Counted from the first letter of the stretch, positions 34,081 through 43,482 are shown. The stretch is 64,000 nucleotides of DNA from Alphaproteobacteria bacterium (GCA_005883305.1 VBAC01000002.1:242527-306526), one strand, 5' to 3'. The notes: generated by a model not told the origin, from the sequence alone. Numbers and translations: made by a program.

Positions 34081-34932
34081 CTAGCGTCCCGCCTCCATCC
34101 TCTCGCGGATGAAGTCGAGCGTCGGGGCATACCAAGGTGCATTCGGGTTCCACGGCCGCGGGTGATTGGCGCGAATGTCATAGCCGCCGAAAATCACCAC
34201 GCCGTCGGCGAGCCGATAGGCCGTCTCGAGCTGTTGCCGCCAGAAATCGGCATCCAGATACTGGCCGGAAAGGCTCGAGGCTTCATGGAATTCCGGCCAT
34301 AAAAAGACGTAGACCGGCTTGGAGGAGAGCCGCCGGGCCTCACAGATCTGGCTGGCCGCCATCGTCTCCCATGAGCGGCGGTCCTGGTTGATCGTGTAAG
34401 CAGGCGGGAACAGGAAATCGACGCGCGACTGAATCGAGCGCATTCGATCGTTTTGGCGCTGCCATTCGCGATAGGGCGGCGAGCCGGCACCGGCCAATGG
34501 CCGGACGCTGTCGGCGATCGGGACGATGCTGTAGAACCCGATCGGCCGGCGTGGCGCAGCCGCTCGAAACGCGGCGGCGATCGCCGTCAGATCGGCCCGG
34601 GCTGTCCCTGCGGCTTGGTCGCTCCCGGTCAGGTCATATTGCTCGAAATCCAGCACGATCGGGGCGTTGTCCCGCGGCAGGCCCTCTACGTATCGCCTCA
34701 CGAGAGCCGGATCGGGCGGGCCCGATCGACGGCCGTCCGGCCAGATGCCGCGATCGACGATGTGGATCGGCTCGATGCCGTAACGGGAGAAATCCGGGCG
34801 GCCGATATAGGCGGTGGCATCGAATATGCGGAAAGGACGCTGTACCGGCCTGGAGCAGGACGGAACTTGCGCGGACAGCGAGACGGACCCGGCGAGCAGC
34901 GTGGTGAGCAACAGGGCCCAGAGGTGTCGCAT
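34081..34932 (-). CDS. Secreted TIM-barrel glycosidase-like protein
   Basis: The 283-residue protein has a signal (LLLTTLLAGSVSLSAQ) and beta-strand segments ending in acids: IVLDFEQYD, GFYSIVP, VDFLFPPAY, VYVFLWPEF and VVIFGGYDI. The D-F-E-x-Y-D strand end resembles the catalytic Asp/Glu pair of hyaluronidase-like and GH25/GH18-like barrels. Its place at the end of the polysaccharide locus, convergent with the initiating transferase and 14 bp from it, suggests a polymer-trimming or lytic role. ATG at 34932 or 34959 is possible. Family assignment is by pattern only. Confidence 0.5.
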   Translation of the reverse strand: MRHLWALLLTTLLAGSVSLSAQVPSCSRPVQRPFRIFDATAYIGRPDFSRYGIEPIHIVDRGIWPDGRRSGPPDPALVRRYVEGLPRDNAPIVLDFEQYDLTGSDQAAGTARADLTAIAAAFRAAAPRRPIGFYSIVPIADSVRPLAGAGSPPYREWQRQNDRMRSIQSRVDFLFPPAYTINQDRRSWETMAASQICEARRLSSKPVYVFLWPEFHEASSLSGQYLDADFWRQQLETAYRLADGVVIFGGYDIRANHPRPWNPNAPWYAPTLDFIRERMEAGR

Positions 34933-35044
34933 GACTTTGAGCGCTCTTTCAGACATCACGAAGATCTATCGTCACTTAGCTGAATGAAAGGTGAGAGTCA
35001 GGACGTCCGGTCGCGTCGATGGTTGCCGGGCGGTGCCCGATGCC

Positions 35045-35078
35045 AAAAAGAAAGCTGCCGGCGCAAGGCGCCGGCAGC
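35045..35078 (-). terminator. Intrinsic terminator of the beta-helix gene
   Basis: GCTGCCGGCGC (35054-35064) and GCGCCGGCAGC (35068-35078) form a perfect 11-bp stem with an AAG loop on the plus strand. Read on the minus strand, the stem is followed by TTTCTTTTTG, the T-rich tail expected for the gene ending at 35101. Confidence 0.88.
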
Positions 35079-35100
35079 AAAGGCAGTGAACGGATTGGGG

Positions 35101-35964
35101 TTATTTCAGAGGGAGGCAAGCGCCGAAGAAAGCGCCGTCGCCGCTGTTCCCGTTGAGCTGGTTGGTGCAATAGCTTTCGATCGTGCCTGCACCGACCGAG
35201 ACCCCCGTTCCGTTGCCGGTTATCGTCGTCGTGCCCACGCGGACAGTCGGTGAACCCGTGCTGGTGCGAATGCCGAAGCTCGGATTGTGGCTGACCGTCG
35301 AATCGGTGATCATGACCGTCGAAGCGCCCGAGACGATGACGCCGGCATTGGCGTTGCCAAGGATCCGGCTGTCGTCGATAGAGACGCTGACGACGCCCGC
35401 GCCGGTCGGCGCGATCACGACGCCGCCCCCGGTGGCGCCGTTGCCGTTGGTGGCCACCGTCGTATTGGTGATGGTCACGGTCGCCGTTCCGGTCGGAGCG
35501 ATCGATATTCCCGCGCTGCTCGCGGCATTGAAACGGCGGATAACGGAATCCTCGACATGGAGCGTTCCGACGCCGATCATGCGAATGCCGTTGCTCGGCG
35601 GGTTGACGCCGAAGATATCGAGGCCGCGGATGAAGACCACATCGCTCGTAAGCGGCAGATTGACCGTGATGCCGTTCCCGCCGGCAAGCGCTCCGCCCTC
35701 GGTGTAGGGGCACGAGATCGTCAGCGATTTGGTGATCGTAACCGCGCCGAAGCCTCCGGGATCGAGACAGTTGATCTCGCCACCGGCGGCGGTTTTCGAA
35801 ATCGCTCCCGCGAAGGTTTTGCAGGGCGCTGTGCGGCTGCAGGGATTGACGTCGTCGCCGACGCCCGAAACCCAGGTGCGAGTGGCCTGCGCCGCGGCCG
35901 GCGAAGCGGTAAAGCCCAGCGAAATGACCGTTGCGCTCGCTGCAAGTAGGGTACGGAATTTCAT
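35101..35964 (-). CDS. Secreted right-handed beta-helix protein
   Basis: The 287-residue protein has a signal (LLAASATVISLGFTAS, then PAAAQA) and an N-terminal cap with paired cysteines (NPCSRTAPCKTFAG, INCLDPGG, TISCPY). About eight short beta-helix rungs rich in Thr/Val/Asn follow (VTITNTTV, VSVSIDDSRI, VMITDSTVS), with a final Cys pair (SYCTNQL, GACLPLK). Such proteins are common in alphaproteobacteria; the fold suggests carbohydrate binding or lyase activity, but no lyase acid cluster is evident. The start is fixed by GGGAGGACGACA before ATG 35964; a frame reaching 36390 is not supported. It has its own terminator. Confidence 0.78.
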   Translation of the reverse strand: MKFRTLLAASATVISLGFTASPAAAQATRTWVSGVGDDVNPCSRTAPCKTFAGAISKTAAGGEINCLDPGGFGAVTITKSLTISCPYTEGGALAGGNGITVNLPLTSDVVFIRGLDIFGVNPPSNGIRMIGVGTLHVEDSVIRRFNAASSAGISIAPTGTATVTITNTTVATNGNGATGGGVVIAPTGAGVVSVSIDDSRILGNANAGVIVSGASTVMITDSTVSHNPSFGIRTSTGSPTVRVGTTTITGNGTGVSVGAGTIESYCTNQLNGNSGDGAFFGACLPLK

Positions 35965-36411
35965 TGTCGTCCTCCCATTATGTCTTTGCGAAAAATGGAT
36001 ACGCGCTCGATGCCCCCTTCGGCCGCTCGCAAAATACAGGTTGCAGTGCCGGTTTCGTGAATATCGTGACCCTACGCTAGAGTCCCCCCCTCCGCAAGGC
36101 GGCCGGCAAGGCTTCAACTCGAATCCGGATGCAATAGAATGGAGCGTGAGCCGCCGCCGGACCGGGGAACCTTTTGGTTGAAAGCCGGTTAAGGATTGCT
36201 CCGCGGCATTGGCGGCCGCAATCCTTTGGCAGGGGTTTTCAACAGCTTGTTTGCCGGCAGACAGATCGGATGATGGCGCGGAGCCGTTTCGCGCCGTCCC
36301 GCGCCCGATCCCGCTGCGCGGCCTGTTGCCTGTCGCGCGTTTCCGAATTCCCCACGCCCCTGCGCCGCCGCCTGCCGCTCTCCTTCTCAAACGATATCAG
36401 GGAGCAGAACC
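35965..36411. other. 447-bp divergent intergenic region between beta-helix and M10 protease genes
   Basis: It contains a stem-loop at 36191-36226 and a small AACC-TTTT-GGTT inverted element just before it. The last 20 bases hold GGGAGCAG, the ribosome site of the protease gene. No small gene with a credible start is visible. I could not identify a convincing sigma-70 pair on either strand. Confidence 0.5.
36191..36226 (+). repeat. Inverted repeat (9-bp stem) upstream of the first protease gene
   Basis: AAGGATTGC (36191-36199) and GCAATCCTT (36218-36226) pair perfectly. Inside the loop CCGC and GCGG can extend the structure. It lies 186 bp before the protease start, so it may be an operator, an upstream terminator or an RNA leader element. 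Confidence 0.5.
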
Positions 36412-39400
36412 ATGTCGGCACTCCGTACTCGTAACCAGGACTCCATCTTCGAGCTCGCCCGCCAGAGCGACGCTCTGCGCATCGCGCTGATCCCGAGCGC
36501 GCCGGCGGCGCACCGCGCGGCCACCGCCTTCGCGATCGACGGCGCGGGCGACCTCAGGCCGCCGTTTCTGCCCAATGTCCTGACCGCCACCGACAACATT
36601 CCCGCAAAGGCCGACGCGGCCGGCGATTCGGGGCTTCCAGACAATTACCAGCCGGTCGAATCGGCCTGGTACGTCCCCGGCCCGACCGCCCTCATCGACA
36701 CCTATACGGCCGCCCCGAACACCACCGGCACGCTCGTGGTCGACGATGCCAACCACGTCCTGGCGGCATTGGACACGCCCGGCGACAACGACTGGTTCGC
36801 GGTCACTCTGACGGCCGGGCATACCTACCAGTTCGGTGAATATGCCCGTGTCGGCGGCATTCCGGGCGTTGAAGGCAACGGCGTCCCGCTCGCCGACGCC
36901 TATCTCGAAATCTACGATTCCACCGGCCATCTGCTTGGGATCGCGGACGGCGGCGGGCCGAACACGCCGCAGGGGCTCGACGCGCTCATGACGTTCGAGG
37001 CGACCTATTCGGGCACCTACTATGTCAACGCCACCTCCTACGACAATACCGGCGACGGGATCGGGGATTTCGCCGGCGATTACGAGATTTTCGCCCAAAC
37101 CGCGACCGGGCCCACCTATACCACGCCTTACGACATTTCGAGCCCGCTCCATTCGATCGACTGGGGCGGCGTCATGGTCAACCGCGAGCATGTCGCGGTG
37201 CACAATCCGGACGGCAATGACGGCCCGCGCTCGTCCGGGCAGCCGCCGGCGGATCCGGCCACCGTCGTGGGCAACGCCCTCGGCCATCCGGGCAAGAACG
37301 TCATCTACCTCTATTTCGCAGGCGAGGGCGATCTGTACGCGAATGCGGATTCGACCATTCCGGCCCAGGTCGTGGTCCAGAATCCGTATCAGTATGAAGT
37401 CCAGGCCATGCTGAACGCGGCGAACGAATTCGCCAAGGTCGCCGATGTCGTCTTCGTCTCCAATTATACATTGAACACGACGACCCACCTCTACGAGCGC
37501 GACCCGACGATCGAATACAAGCCCGGACCATTGGGGCCCGAGGCCGGCATCAAATATGCCACCGGCGTGGATGGCGACGGCTTCGACGCCGATTTCTTCT
37601 ATTTCTCCTATCCCGGCACGCCCGGGCCGGTCATTTCCCTGCTCGGGTCGATGAGCCCGCCCGATTATGGCGACGAGGGCGTCGCCCAGTTCAACTCCGC
37701 CGACGAGCGCTGGAGCGCCCAGATGCTTCAGCCGGGCGGCTTCTCCTTCGTCACTTTGATCCACGAATTCGGCCACGGCATGGGCCTCGCCCATCCGCAC
37801 GACACCGGCGGCGGCTCGAGCGTCATGCAGGGCGTGCAGACCAACGGCGTTCCCGGCGACGATGGCGGGGCCGGAGCGTTCGACCTCAATCAGGGCGTCT
37901 ACACGATGATGTCCTACAATGACGGGTGGGAGAAATCGCCCTACGGCCAGGCCGAAACCAACAACGAGGGCTATGGCTGGCTCGGCAGCCTGATGGCGCT
38001 CGACATCGCCGTCATCCAGGACAAATATGGCGTCAACGAGGATTGGGCCACGGGCAACGACACCTACGTCCTCAAGGACGTGAACGAGTGGGGGGTCTAT
38101 ATCGATTCCGCGACCGGGCAGCCGGCCACGCACGACGCCACCAATCAGCTGACGACGCGCGACGGCTATTATCAGGGCGAGAGCACCCGTTATTCGTCGA
38201 TCTGGGATGCCGGCGGCAATGACAGCATCGTCTATTACGGCGCCCGTGACGCCAATATCGATCTGCGCGCCGCGACGCTTCAATATGAATATGGCGGCGG
38301 CGGATGGATGTCCTATGCCACCGGCATCTTCGGCGGCTTCACCATCGCCAACGGCGCCGTCATCGAGAATGCTGTCAGCGGATCCGGCAACGACGTCCTG
38401 ATCGGCAATGCGGCGGCCAATTTCCTCGATGGCGGCGCGGGTGCCGACCGGGCGGCCGGCGGCGCGGGCAACGACATTATCATGGTCGATTCGACCGGTG
38501 ACGTCGTCGTCGAGCTGGCGAACGAAGGACGGGACGCAGTCTACGCGCGTGGAGACTATGCTTTGGCGGCCGGCACGTACGTCGAAGTTCTTTCCGCGGT
38601 TTCGCAGTCGGCGACGGACCCGCTTTCCCTGGCCGGCAACGAGCTGGTCAACGAGATCTACGGCAACGCCGGCGCCAACTTCCTGGATGGCGGTGGAGCG
38701 GCCGACTATTTGCGCGGGTTCGGCGGCAACGATCGCTACGTGGTCGACAACATCTACGATTTCGTTGCCGAGGGCGCGGGCGAAGGCGGACGTGATGTCG
38801 TCTATGCCCGCGCGAACTACGTGCTGACCGCCGGCAGCGAAATCGAAGTCCTGACCGCCTACTCGCAGGACGCGGCCTCGTCGATCCAGCTGACCGGCAA
38901 CGCCTTTGCCAACGAACTCTATGGCGATGCCGGCGGCAACTTTCTCGACGGAAGCGGCGGCGCCGATTATCTGCGGGGCTTCGGCGGCAACGATTCCTAC
39001 GTCGTGGACAATGCGGGCGATTTCGTAGCGGAGGGAGCCGGAGAGGGCGGTCGCGACATCGTTTACGCCGCGGCGACCTACAGCCTGAGCGCGGGCAGCG
39101 AAGTCGAGGTCCTTTCCGCCGCGTCGACCGCAGGCACAGGGGCGCTCAACCTCACCGGCAACGCCTTCTCGAACGAAATCTATGGCAATGCCGGAGTGAA
39201 CACGATCAATGGCGGTGCCGGCGCCGATTATCTGATGGGCTTTGCCGGCAACGACATCTTCGCCTTCACCACCGCGCTCGGCGGCGGCAACGTCGACGCG
39301 ATACTGGATTTCGCGGCCGGCGGCGACAAGATCGCGCTCGACGACGCAGTGTTCGGCGGGATCGGAAGCCTCGGTGCGCTGGGAGCGGGTGCCTTCGTGA

Positions 39401-39561
39401 CCGGCGCGAGCGCTGGCGACGCCGACGATCGCATCATCTACAACAGCGCGACCGGCGCTCTGCTCTTCGATGCTGACGGCAACGGCGCCGGGGCAGCGGT
39501 CCAGTTCGCTACGGTGACCCCCGGCCTCAACCTTGCCGCCAGCGATTTCACTGTGATTTGA
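36412..39561 (+). CDS. Secreted M10 metalloprotease with PPC domain and C-terminal RTX repeats
   Basis: The 1049-residue protein has a PPC-like beta domain (about residues 105-225, with DNDWFAVTL and GTYYVNAT), then a serralysin-type catalytic domain with HEFGHGMGLAH (His451, Glu452, His455, His461) and a Met-turn (YTMMSYN). Three 87-residue RTX-type repeats follow (VEVLSA...GNAGxNxLDGGGGADYL) and a C-terminal cassette starting FTTALGGGN and ending SDFTVI, like type I secretion substrates. It lacks a signal peptide, consistent with type I export; no exporter is encoded here. Expected to cleave extracellular proteins, calcium-dependent. Confidence 0.88.
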   Translation: MSALRTRNQDSIFELARQSDALRIALIPSAPAAHRAATAFAIDGAGDLRPPFLPNVLTATDNIPAKADAAGDSGLPDNYQPVESAWYVPGPTALIDTYTAAPNTTGTLVVDDANHVLAALDTPGDNDWFAVTLTAGHTYQFGEYARVGGIPGVEGNGVPLADAYLEIYDSTGHLLGIADGGGPNTPQGLDALMTFEATYSGTYYVNATSYDNTGDGIGDFAGDYEIFAQTATGPTYTTPYDISSPLHSIDWGGVMVNREHVAVHNPDGNDGPRSSGQPPADPATVVGNALGHPGKNVIYLYFAGEGDLYANADSTIPAQVVVQNPYQYEVQAMLNAANEFAKVADVVFVSNYTLNTTTHLYERDPTIEYKPGPLGPEAGIKYATGVDGDGFDADFFYFSYPGTPGPVISLLGSMSPPDYGDEGVAQFNSADERWSAQMLQPGGFSFVTLIHEFGHGMGLAHPHDTGGGSSVMQGVQTNGVPGDDGGAGAFDLNQGVYTMMSYNDGWEKSPYGQAETNNEGYGWLGSLMALDIAVIQDKYGVNEDWATGNDTYVLKDVNEWGVYIDSATGQPATHDATNQLTTRDGYYQGESTRYSSIWDAGGNDSIVYYGARDANIDLRAATLQYEYGGGGWMSYATGIFGGFTIANGAVIENAVSGSGNDVLIGNAAANFLDGGAGADRAAGGAGNDIIMVDSTGDVVVELANEGRDAVYARGDYALAAGTYVEVLSAVSQSATDPLSLAGNELVNEIYGNAGANFLDGGGAADYLRGFGGNDRYVVDNIYDFVAEGAGEGGRDVVYARANYVLTAGSEIEVLTAYSQDAASSIQLTGNAFANELYGDAGGNFLDGSGGADYLRGFGGNDSYVVDNAGDFVAEGAGEGGRDIVYAAATYSLSAGSEVEVLSAASTAGTGALNLTGNAFSNEIYGNAGVNTINGGAGADYLMGFAGNDIFAFTTALGGGNVDAILDFAAGGDKIALDDAVFGGIGSLGALGAGAFVTGASAGDADDRIIYNSATGALLFDADGNGAGAAVQFATVTPGLNLAASDFTVI
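38470..39240 (+). repeat. Three tandem 261-bp RTX repeat units in protease 1
   Basis: Equivalent codons of the V/I-E-V-L motif fall at 38581, 38842 and 39103, giving an exact 261-bp period. Each unit contains a glycine/aspartate-rich nonapeptide stretch (GGADYLRGFGGND) for calcium and a beta segment ending in SQxxT. Confidence 0.85.
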
Positions 39562-39579
39562 ACCGCATGCCGTCACTGT

Positions 39580-39606
39580 TCGGGCGCGTCTGATCGGCGC
39601 GCCCGA
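39580..39606 (+). terminator. Hairpin after the first protease gene
   Basis: TCGGGCGCG and CGCGCCCGA (39580-39588 with 39598-39606) pair perfectly over a 9-base loop, 19 bp after the stop. The only T-run (TTTTT) lies 18 bases further on, so termination may be weak. Confidence 0.45.
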
Positions 39607-39635
39607 CCCGGCGAAGTGTAAGTTTTTGCTGGCGA

Positions 39636-39653
39636 AATCGGTATTTACCGATT
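39636..39653 (+). promoter_or_regulatory. Perfect 8-bp palindromic operator-like repeat before protease 2
   Basis: AATCGGTA-TT-TACCGATT lies 43 bp before the GTG start. It is AT-rich in a GC-rich setting and too short and T-poor for a terminator, so I read it as a candidate operator or promoter-overlapping site. Confidence 0.45.
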
Positions 39654-39696
39654 AACCCGGACGCGCCGCTGCGGCTGTCCCGCGGCCTGATCCGGG

Positions 39697-42600
39697 GTGT
39701 TCCGCGTGTCCAGCATTCCTTCAAAGCGTACCAAAATCACTGCGCCGTCGCCTCAGGATCTTCAGATCGGCGGCGCCGGCAACGACGTCTTCTACGTCAA
39801 CGACTCGAGCGAGGTTGTGCTCGATTCGAGCGGTGCGGACCGCGACGTGGTCTATGCCAACGCGAATTGGGTGATGACCGCCGGCAGCCGGATCGAGGTT
39901 CTCTCGGCCCTCTCGCAGGCGGCGACGGCGCCGCTGGAACTGAGCGGCAACGAATTCGCCAACGAGATCTATGGCAATGCCGGGTCCAACTTCGTCGACG
40001 GTGGCGGCGGCGCCGATTATCTTGCCGGCTTCGGCGGCAGCGACACCTACGTCGTCGACCAGATGGGGGACATCGTCTCGGAGGCCGCCGGCGAAGGCCG
40101 GGATGTGGTTTATGCCACGGGCAATTACGCACTCACCGCGGGTATGGAGATCGAAGTGCTCTCCGCTCTCTCGCAGGCGGGAACGTCTTCGCTCGAGCTG
40201 ACCGGTAACGACATCCGCAACGAAATCTACGGCAACGCCGGCTCCAACTTCATCGACGGAGGCGGGGGCGCCGACTATCTTGCCGGACTCGGCGGCAACG
40301 ACATCTATGTCGTCGATAATGGCAGCGACTATATCGCCGAGGCCGCGGGCGGCGGCCGCGACGTGGTCTACGCGAAAACCAGCTTCACCCTGACGGCCGG
40401 CGCGGAAGTCGAGGTCCTTTCGGTGATCTCCCAGGGGGCCGGCACGACGATCGACCTGACCGGCAACGAGCTGTTCAACGAGCTCTACGGCAATGCCCAG
40501 GCCAACTTCCTCGACGGCGGTACCGGTGCCGACTATCTCGCCGGCTTCGGGGGCAACGATACCTATGTCGTCGACACGCTGGGCGACATTGTCAGCGAAG
40601 GGGCCGGCGAAGGAAACCGCGACGCCATTTTCGCTCGCGCCGACTACGTTCTGGCCGCGGGCACCTACGTTGAGGTGCTGGCGGCCCTGTCGCAGGCGGA
40701 GACGACCGCGCTCCAGCTGACGGGCAACGAGATTGCCAACGAGATATACGGAAATGCCGGGGCCAACTTCATCGACGGCGGCGGCGGCGCCGATTATCTT
40801 GCGGGCCTGGGTGGGAACGACGTCTACATAGTCGACAGCGCGGCCGACTTCATCGCAGAAGGCGCCGGTGAAGGCACCAGGGACGTGGCCTATCTCAAAA
40901 CGAGCTTCACGCTGGCTGCCGGCCAACAAGTGGAAGTGCTCGCCGCGCTGTCCCAAGCAGCAACGTCCGCGCTCAACATCGTCGGCAACGAATTCGCTAA
41001 CGAGATTTTCGGTAATGCCGGAGCCAATCTGATCAACGGCGGTGCCGGCGCCGATTATCTGCTGGGCTTCGGGGGAGAGGATTCTTTCGCGTTCACCACG
41101 GCGCTCGGCGGCGGAAATATCGACACGCTTGCCGATTTCGACTGGATGGCGGACAAGATCCTGCTCGCCGGCGGTCCGGGCGAACCCTTCGCCGCCCTGG
41201 CGACGGGGACGCTCCAGTTCGGCACCGTCGTAACCGGAACACAGGCACTCGAAGCCGACGATTATCTGATCTACAACAGCGCGACGGGCGCTCTTTTCTA
41301 CGATGCGGACGGCAACGGCGCAGGCGCTGCCGTCCAGTTCGCCACTCTGCCCACAGGATTGACGATAAACATCGGCCAGTTCTTCGTCACCGGGGCGGCC
41401 AACAACGCCCCGGTGATCTCCTCGGCGGCGGCCGCGAGCGTCGCGGAAAACAGCCCGACCAGCACGATCGTCTATCAGGCGGCGGCGACCGACGCCGACG
41501 GTGACCGCATCACCTGGACGCTGACCGGCGCGGACGCGAGCAGGCTGACGATCGACGCCAGCGGCGCGGTGCGGCTGATCAGTTCGCCCGACTTCGAGAC
41601 CAAGTCGAGCTATGCCTTCAACGTGCTTGCCAGCGATTCAGGCGCCACCGTGCTCAAGGCGGTGACCCTCACGATCACCGATGTCACCGAAACGGTCGCG
41701 ACCCCCATCATCAACGAGACGAGCGCGCCCAACGACGCGATCGGCCAGGCGCAGGTGATCAGCCGCGGAACGCTCGTTCCCAGCAACAACCCCAATCTGT
41801 TCGAAGACGACTATCCTTCCGCAACGATCGTCGGCAGCATTTCCGTGCCGAGCGACAAGGACTTCTTCAGCATCACGCTCGAAGCAGGCGAGTTGCTTGT
41901 GCTGGATATCGACGGAACGACCGGCGGGCTCGATTCCTTCCTGGCGCTCTACGATCGCAACCTTCAGCTGATCGGCGACAACGACGATCTGATAACCTTC
42001 GACACCGGCTCCAATCCTCCGTTCGGACACAATACGGATTCGCAGATCCGTTACCGGGCCGGCGCCGCCGGCACCTATTATTTCTCCGTCGCATCGTTCA
42101 GCGACGATCAGGGGCCGACCTCATCGGGCGGCTACCAACTGCATGTCAGCATAGGTCCGCGCGCCAGCGCCCAGCAACTCATCAAGGAAGACGTCGACGC
42201 ACTCGTCAGCGGCGCGTCCTGGAATCACACCAACCTCACCTACGGCTTCCCTACGAGCGCCAGCCAATATCCGACGAGTTTCACGGAGCCGGATGACGGC
42301 TTCGGACCGTTCACCGCGGCCCAGCAGAATGCGACCCGGCAGTTGCTGCAGCTCGTCGCCAACGTGACTCCACTGACCTTTACGGAGAACAGTGCAAATC
42401 CCGGCCAGGCTGACTTGCGCTATGCGATGAGCAATGAGCCCGACGCCGCCTACGCTTATTATCCGACCAATGACGGCCCGGGCAGCCTCGGCGGAACGGC
42501 CTGGTTCAACCACCAGGATTTCAGCCAGCCGGTGCGCGGAAGTTACGACTGGATGGGCATCCTTCACGAGACAGGCCACGCGCTGGGCCTCAAGCATGGG

Positions 42601-43482
42601 CATGAATTTCCGCTCGCGATCAGTGCCGACCGGGACAGCGTCGAATTTTCGGTAATGACCTATCGTTCCTACGTCGGTGACGACCTCAGCGGCTACAGCA
42701 ACGAGGAGTGGGGCTATCCGCAGACCCTGATGATGTACGACATCGCCGCCCTGCAAAAGATCTACGGCGCCAATTACGCGTTCAATGGGAGCGACACGGT
42801 CTACGCGTGGAGCCCGTCGACCGGCGAGATGTCGATCAACGGCGCTGGCCAGGGGGCCCCGGGCAATGGCATCGGCGGCTCGGCCAACCGCATCTTCATG
42901 ACCGTCTGGGACGGCGGCGGCAACGACACCTACGACCTGTCGGGCTACAGCTCAAATCTTCAGATCGACCTTCGGCCGGGCGAATGGTCGCTGTTCAGCG
43001 CTGTGCAGCGAGCCAATCTCGGCCCGGGCGGGCAGTTCGCCCGGGGCAATGTCGCCAACGCGTTGCTGTTTAATGACGATCCGCGCTCTCTGATCGAAAA
43101 TGTGATCGGAGGATCCGGGAATGACGGAATAGTCGCGAACCAGGCAGTCAATCGCTTCACGGGAGGCGGGGGCAATGACGTCTTTACGTGGCATTCGATC
43201 GCCGATTCCCGGCCCGGGCAAGCTGATACCGTGACTGACTTCACGCATGGCAGCGACCGGCTGTCTTTCGTTCAGATTGACGCGATGTCTTGGCTCCCCG
43301 GAGACAACGCGTTTACCTTCATCGGAACAGATCCATTCACCAGCGCAGGCGGCCAGCTCCGCTACGAGGTGATCGGCGGCAACGCCCATGTCTTCGTCGA
43401 CCTGGAGGGCGACATGGTCGCGGACATGGAGATCATCGTGAACAATACGACAACCCTTTCCAGCAACGACTTTTTCTTTTGA
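39697..43482 (+). CDS. Domain-permuted M10 metalloprotease: RTX at the N-terminus, cadherin, PPC, protease at the C-terminus
   Basis: The 1261-residue protein begins almost directly with RTX repeats (five 86-87-residue units, about residues 25-455). It then has a complete FTTALGGGN-to-FATLP cassette (about 460-567) that in its neighbours forms the C-terminus. Next come a cadherin-like domain (NNAPVISS, residues ~568-670), a PPC domain (~690-825), and an M10 catalytic domain with HETGHALGLKH (His957, Glu958, His961, His967) and Met-turn FSVMTY. It ends in a short RTX part and SSNDFFF, a type I-like tail. GTG 39697 is the only start that keeps the first repeat; a second GTG is three codons on. 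No signal peptide. Confidence 0.83.
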   Translation: MFRVSSIPSKRTKITAPSPQDLQIGGAGNDVFYVNDSSEVVLDSSGADRDVVYANANWVMTAGSRIEVLSALSQAATAPLELSGNEFANEIYGNAGSNFVDGGGGADYLAGFGGSDTYVVDQMGDIVSEAAGEGRDVVYATGNYALTAGMEIEVLSALSQAGTSSLELTGNDIRNEIYGNAGSNFIDGGGGADYLAGLGGNDIYVVDNGSDYIAEAAGGGRDVVYAKTSFTLTAGAEVEVLSVISQGAGTTIDLTGNELFNELYGNAQANFLDGGTGADYLAGFGGNDTYVVDTLGDIVSEGAGEGNRDAIFARADYVLAAGTYVEVLAALSQAETTALQLTGNEIANEIYGNAGANFIDGGGGADYLAGLGGNDVYIVDSAADFIAEGAGEGTRDVAYLKTSFTLAAGQQVEVLAALSQAATSALNIVGNEFANEIFGNAGANLINGGAGADYLLGFGGEDSFAFTTALGGGNIDTLADFDWMADKILLAGGPGEPFAALATGTLQFGTVVTGTQALEADDYLIYNSATGALFYDADGNGAGAAVQFATLPTGLTINIGQFFVTGAANNAPVISSAAAASVAENSPTSTIVYQAAATDADGDRITWTLTGADASRLTIDASGAVRLISSPDFETKSSYAFNVLASDSGATVLKAVTLTITDVTETVATPIINETSAPNDAIGQAQVISRGTLVPSNNPNLFEDDYPSATIVGSISVPSDKDFFSITLEAGELLVLDIDGTTGGLDSFLALYDRNLQLIGDNDDLITFDTGSNPPFGHNTDSQIRYRAGAAGTYYFSVASFSDDQGPTSSGGYQLHVSIGPRASAQQLIKEDVDALVSGASWNHTNLTYGFPTSASQYPTSFTEPDDGFGPFTAAQQNATRQLLQLVANVTPLTFTENSANPGQADLRYAMSNEPDAAYAYYPTNDGPGSLGGTAWFNHQDFSQPVRGSYDWMGILHETGHALGLKHGHEFPLAISADRDSVEFSVMTYRSYVGDDLSGYSNEEWGYPQTLMMYDIAALQKIYGANYAFNGSDTVYAWSPSTGEMSINGAGQGAPGNGIGGSANRIFMTVWDGGGNDTYDLSGYSSNLQIDLRPGEWSLFSAVQRANLGPGGQFARGNVANALLFNDDPRSLIENVIGGSGNDGIVANQAVNRFTGGGGNDVFTWHSIADSRPGQADTVTDFTHGSDRLSFVQIDAMSWLPGDNAFTFIGTDPFTSAGGQLRYEVIGGNAHVFVDLEGDMVADMEIIVNNTTTLSSNDFFF
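39760..41060 (+). repeat. Five tandem 258-261-bp RTX repeat units in protease 2
   Basis: Codons of the conserved E-V-L motif fall at 39892, 40150, 40408, 40669 and 40930, so spacings are 258, 258, 261 and 261 bp. Units closely match those of protease 1 and of the giant protein on the other strand. Confidence 0.87.

Noticed and set aside
36397-39576. A 1059-codon minus-strand open frame opposite protease 1
   Set aside because: Shadow of the RTX/M10 gene: low-complexity Ile/Val/Gly/Arg sequence without any motif, while the plus strand has a full zinc site and RTX repeats.
38470-41060. Regular DNA repeats that might suggest a CRISPR array or satellite
   Set aside because: The period is 258-261 bp, a multiple of three, and every unit encodes the same protein motif. 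No short repeat-spacer pattern exists.
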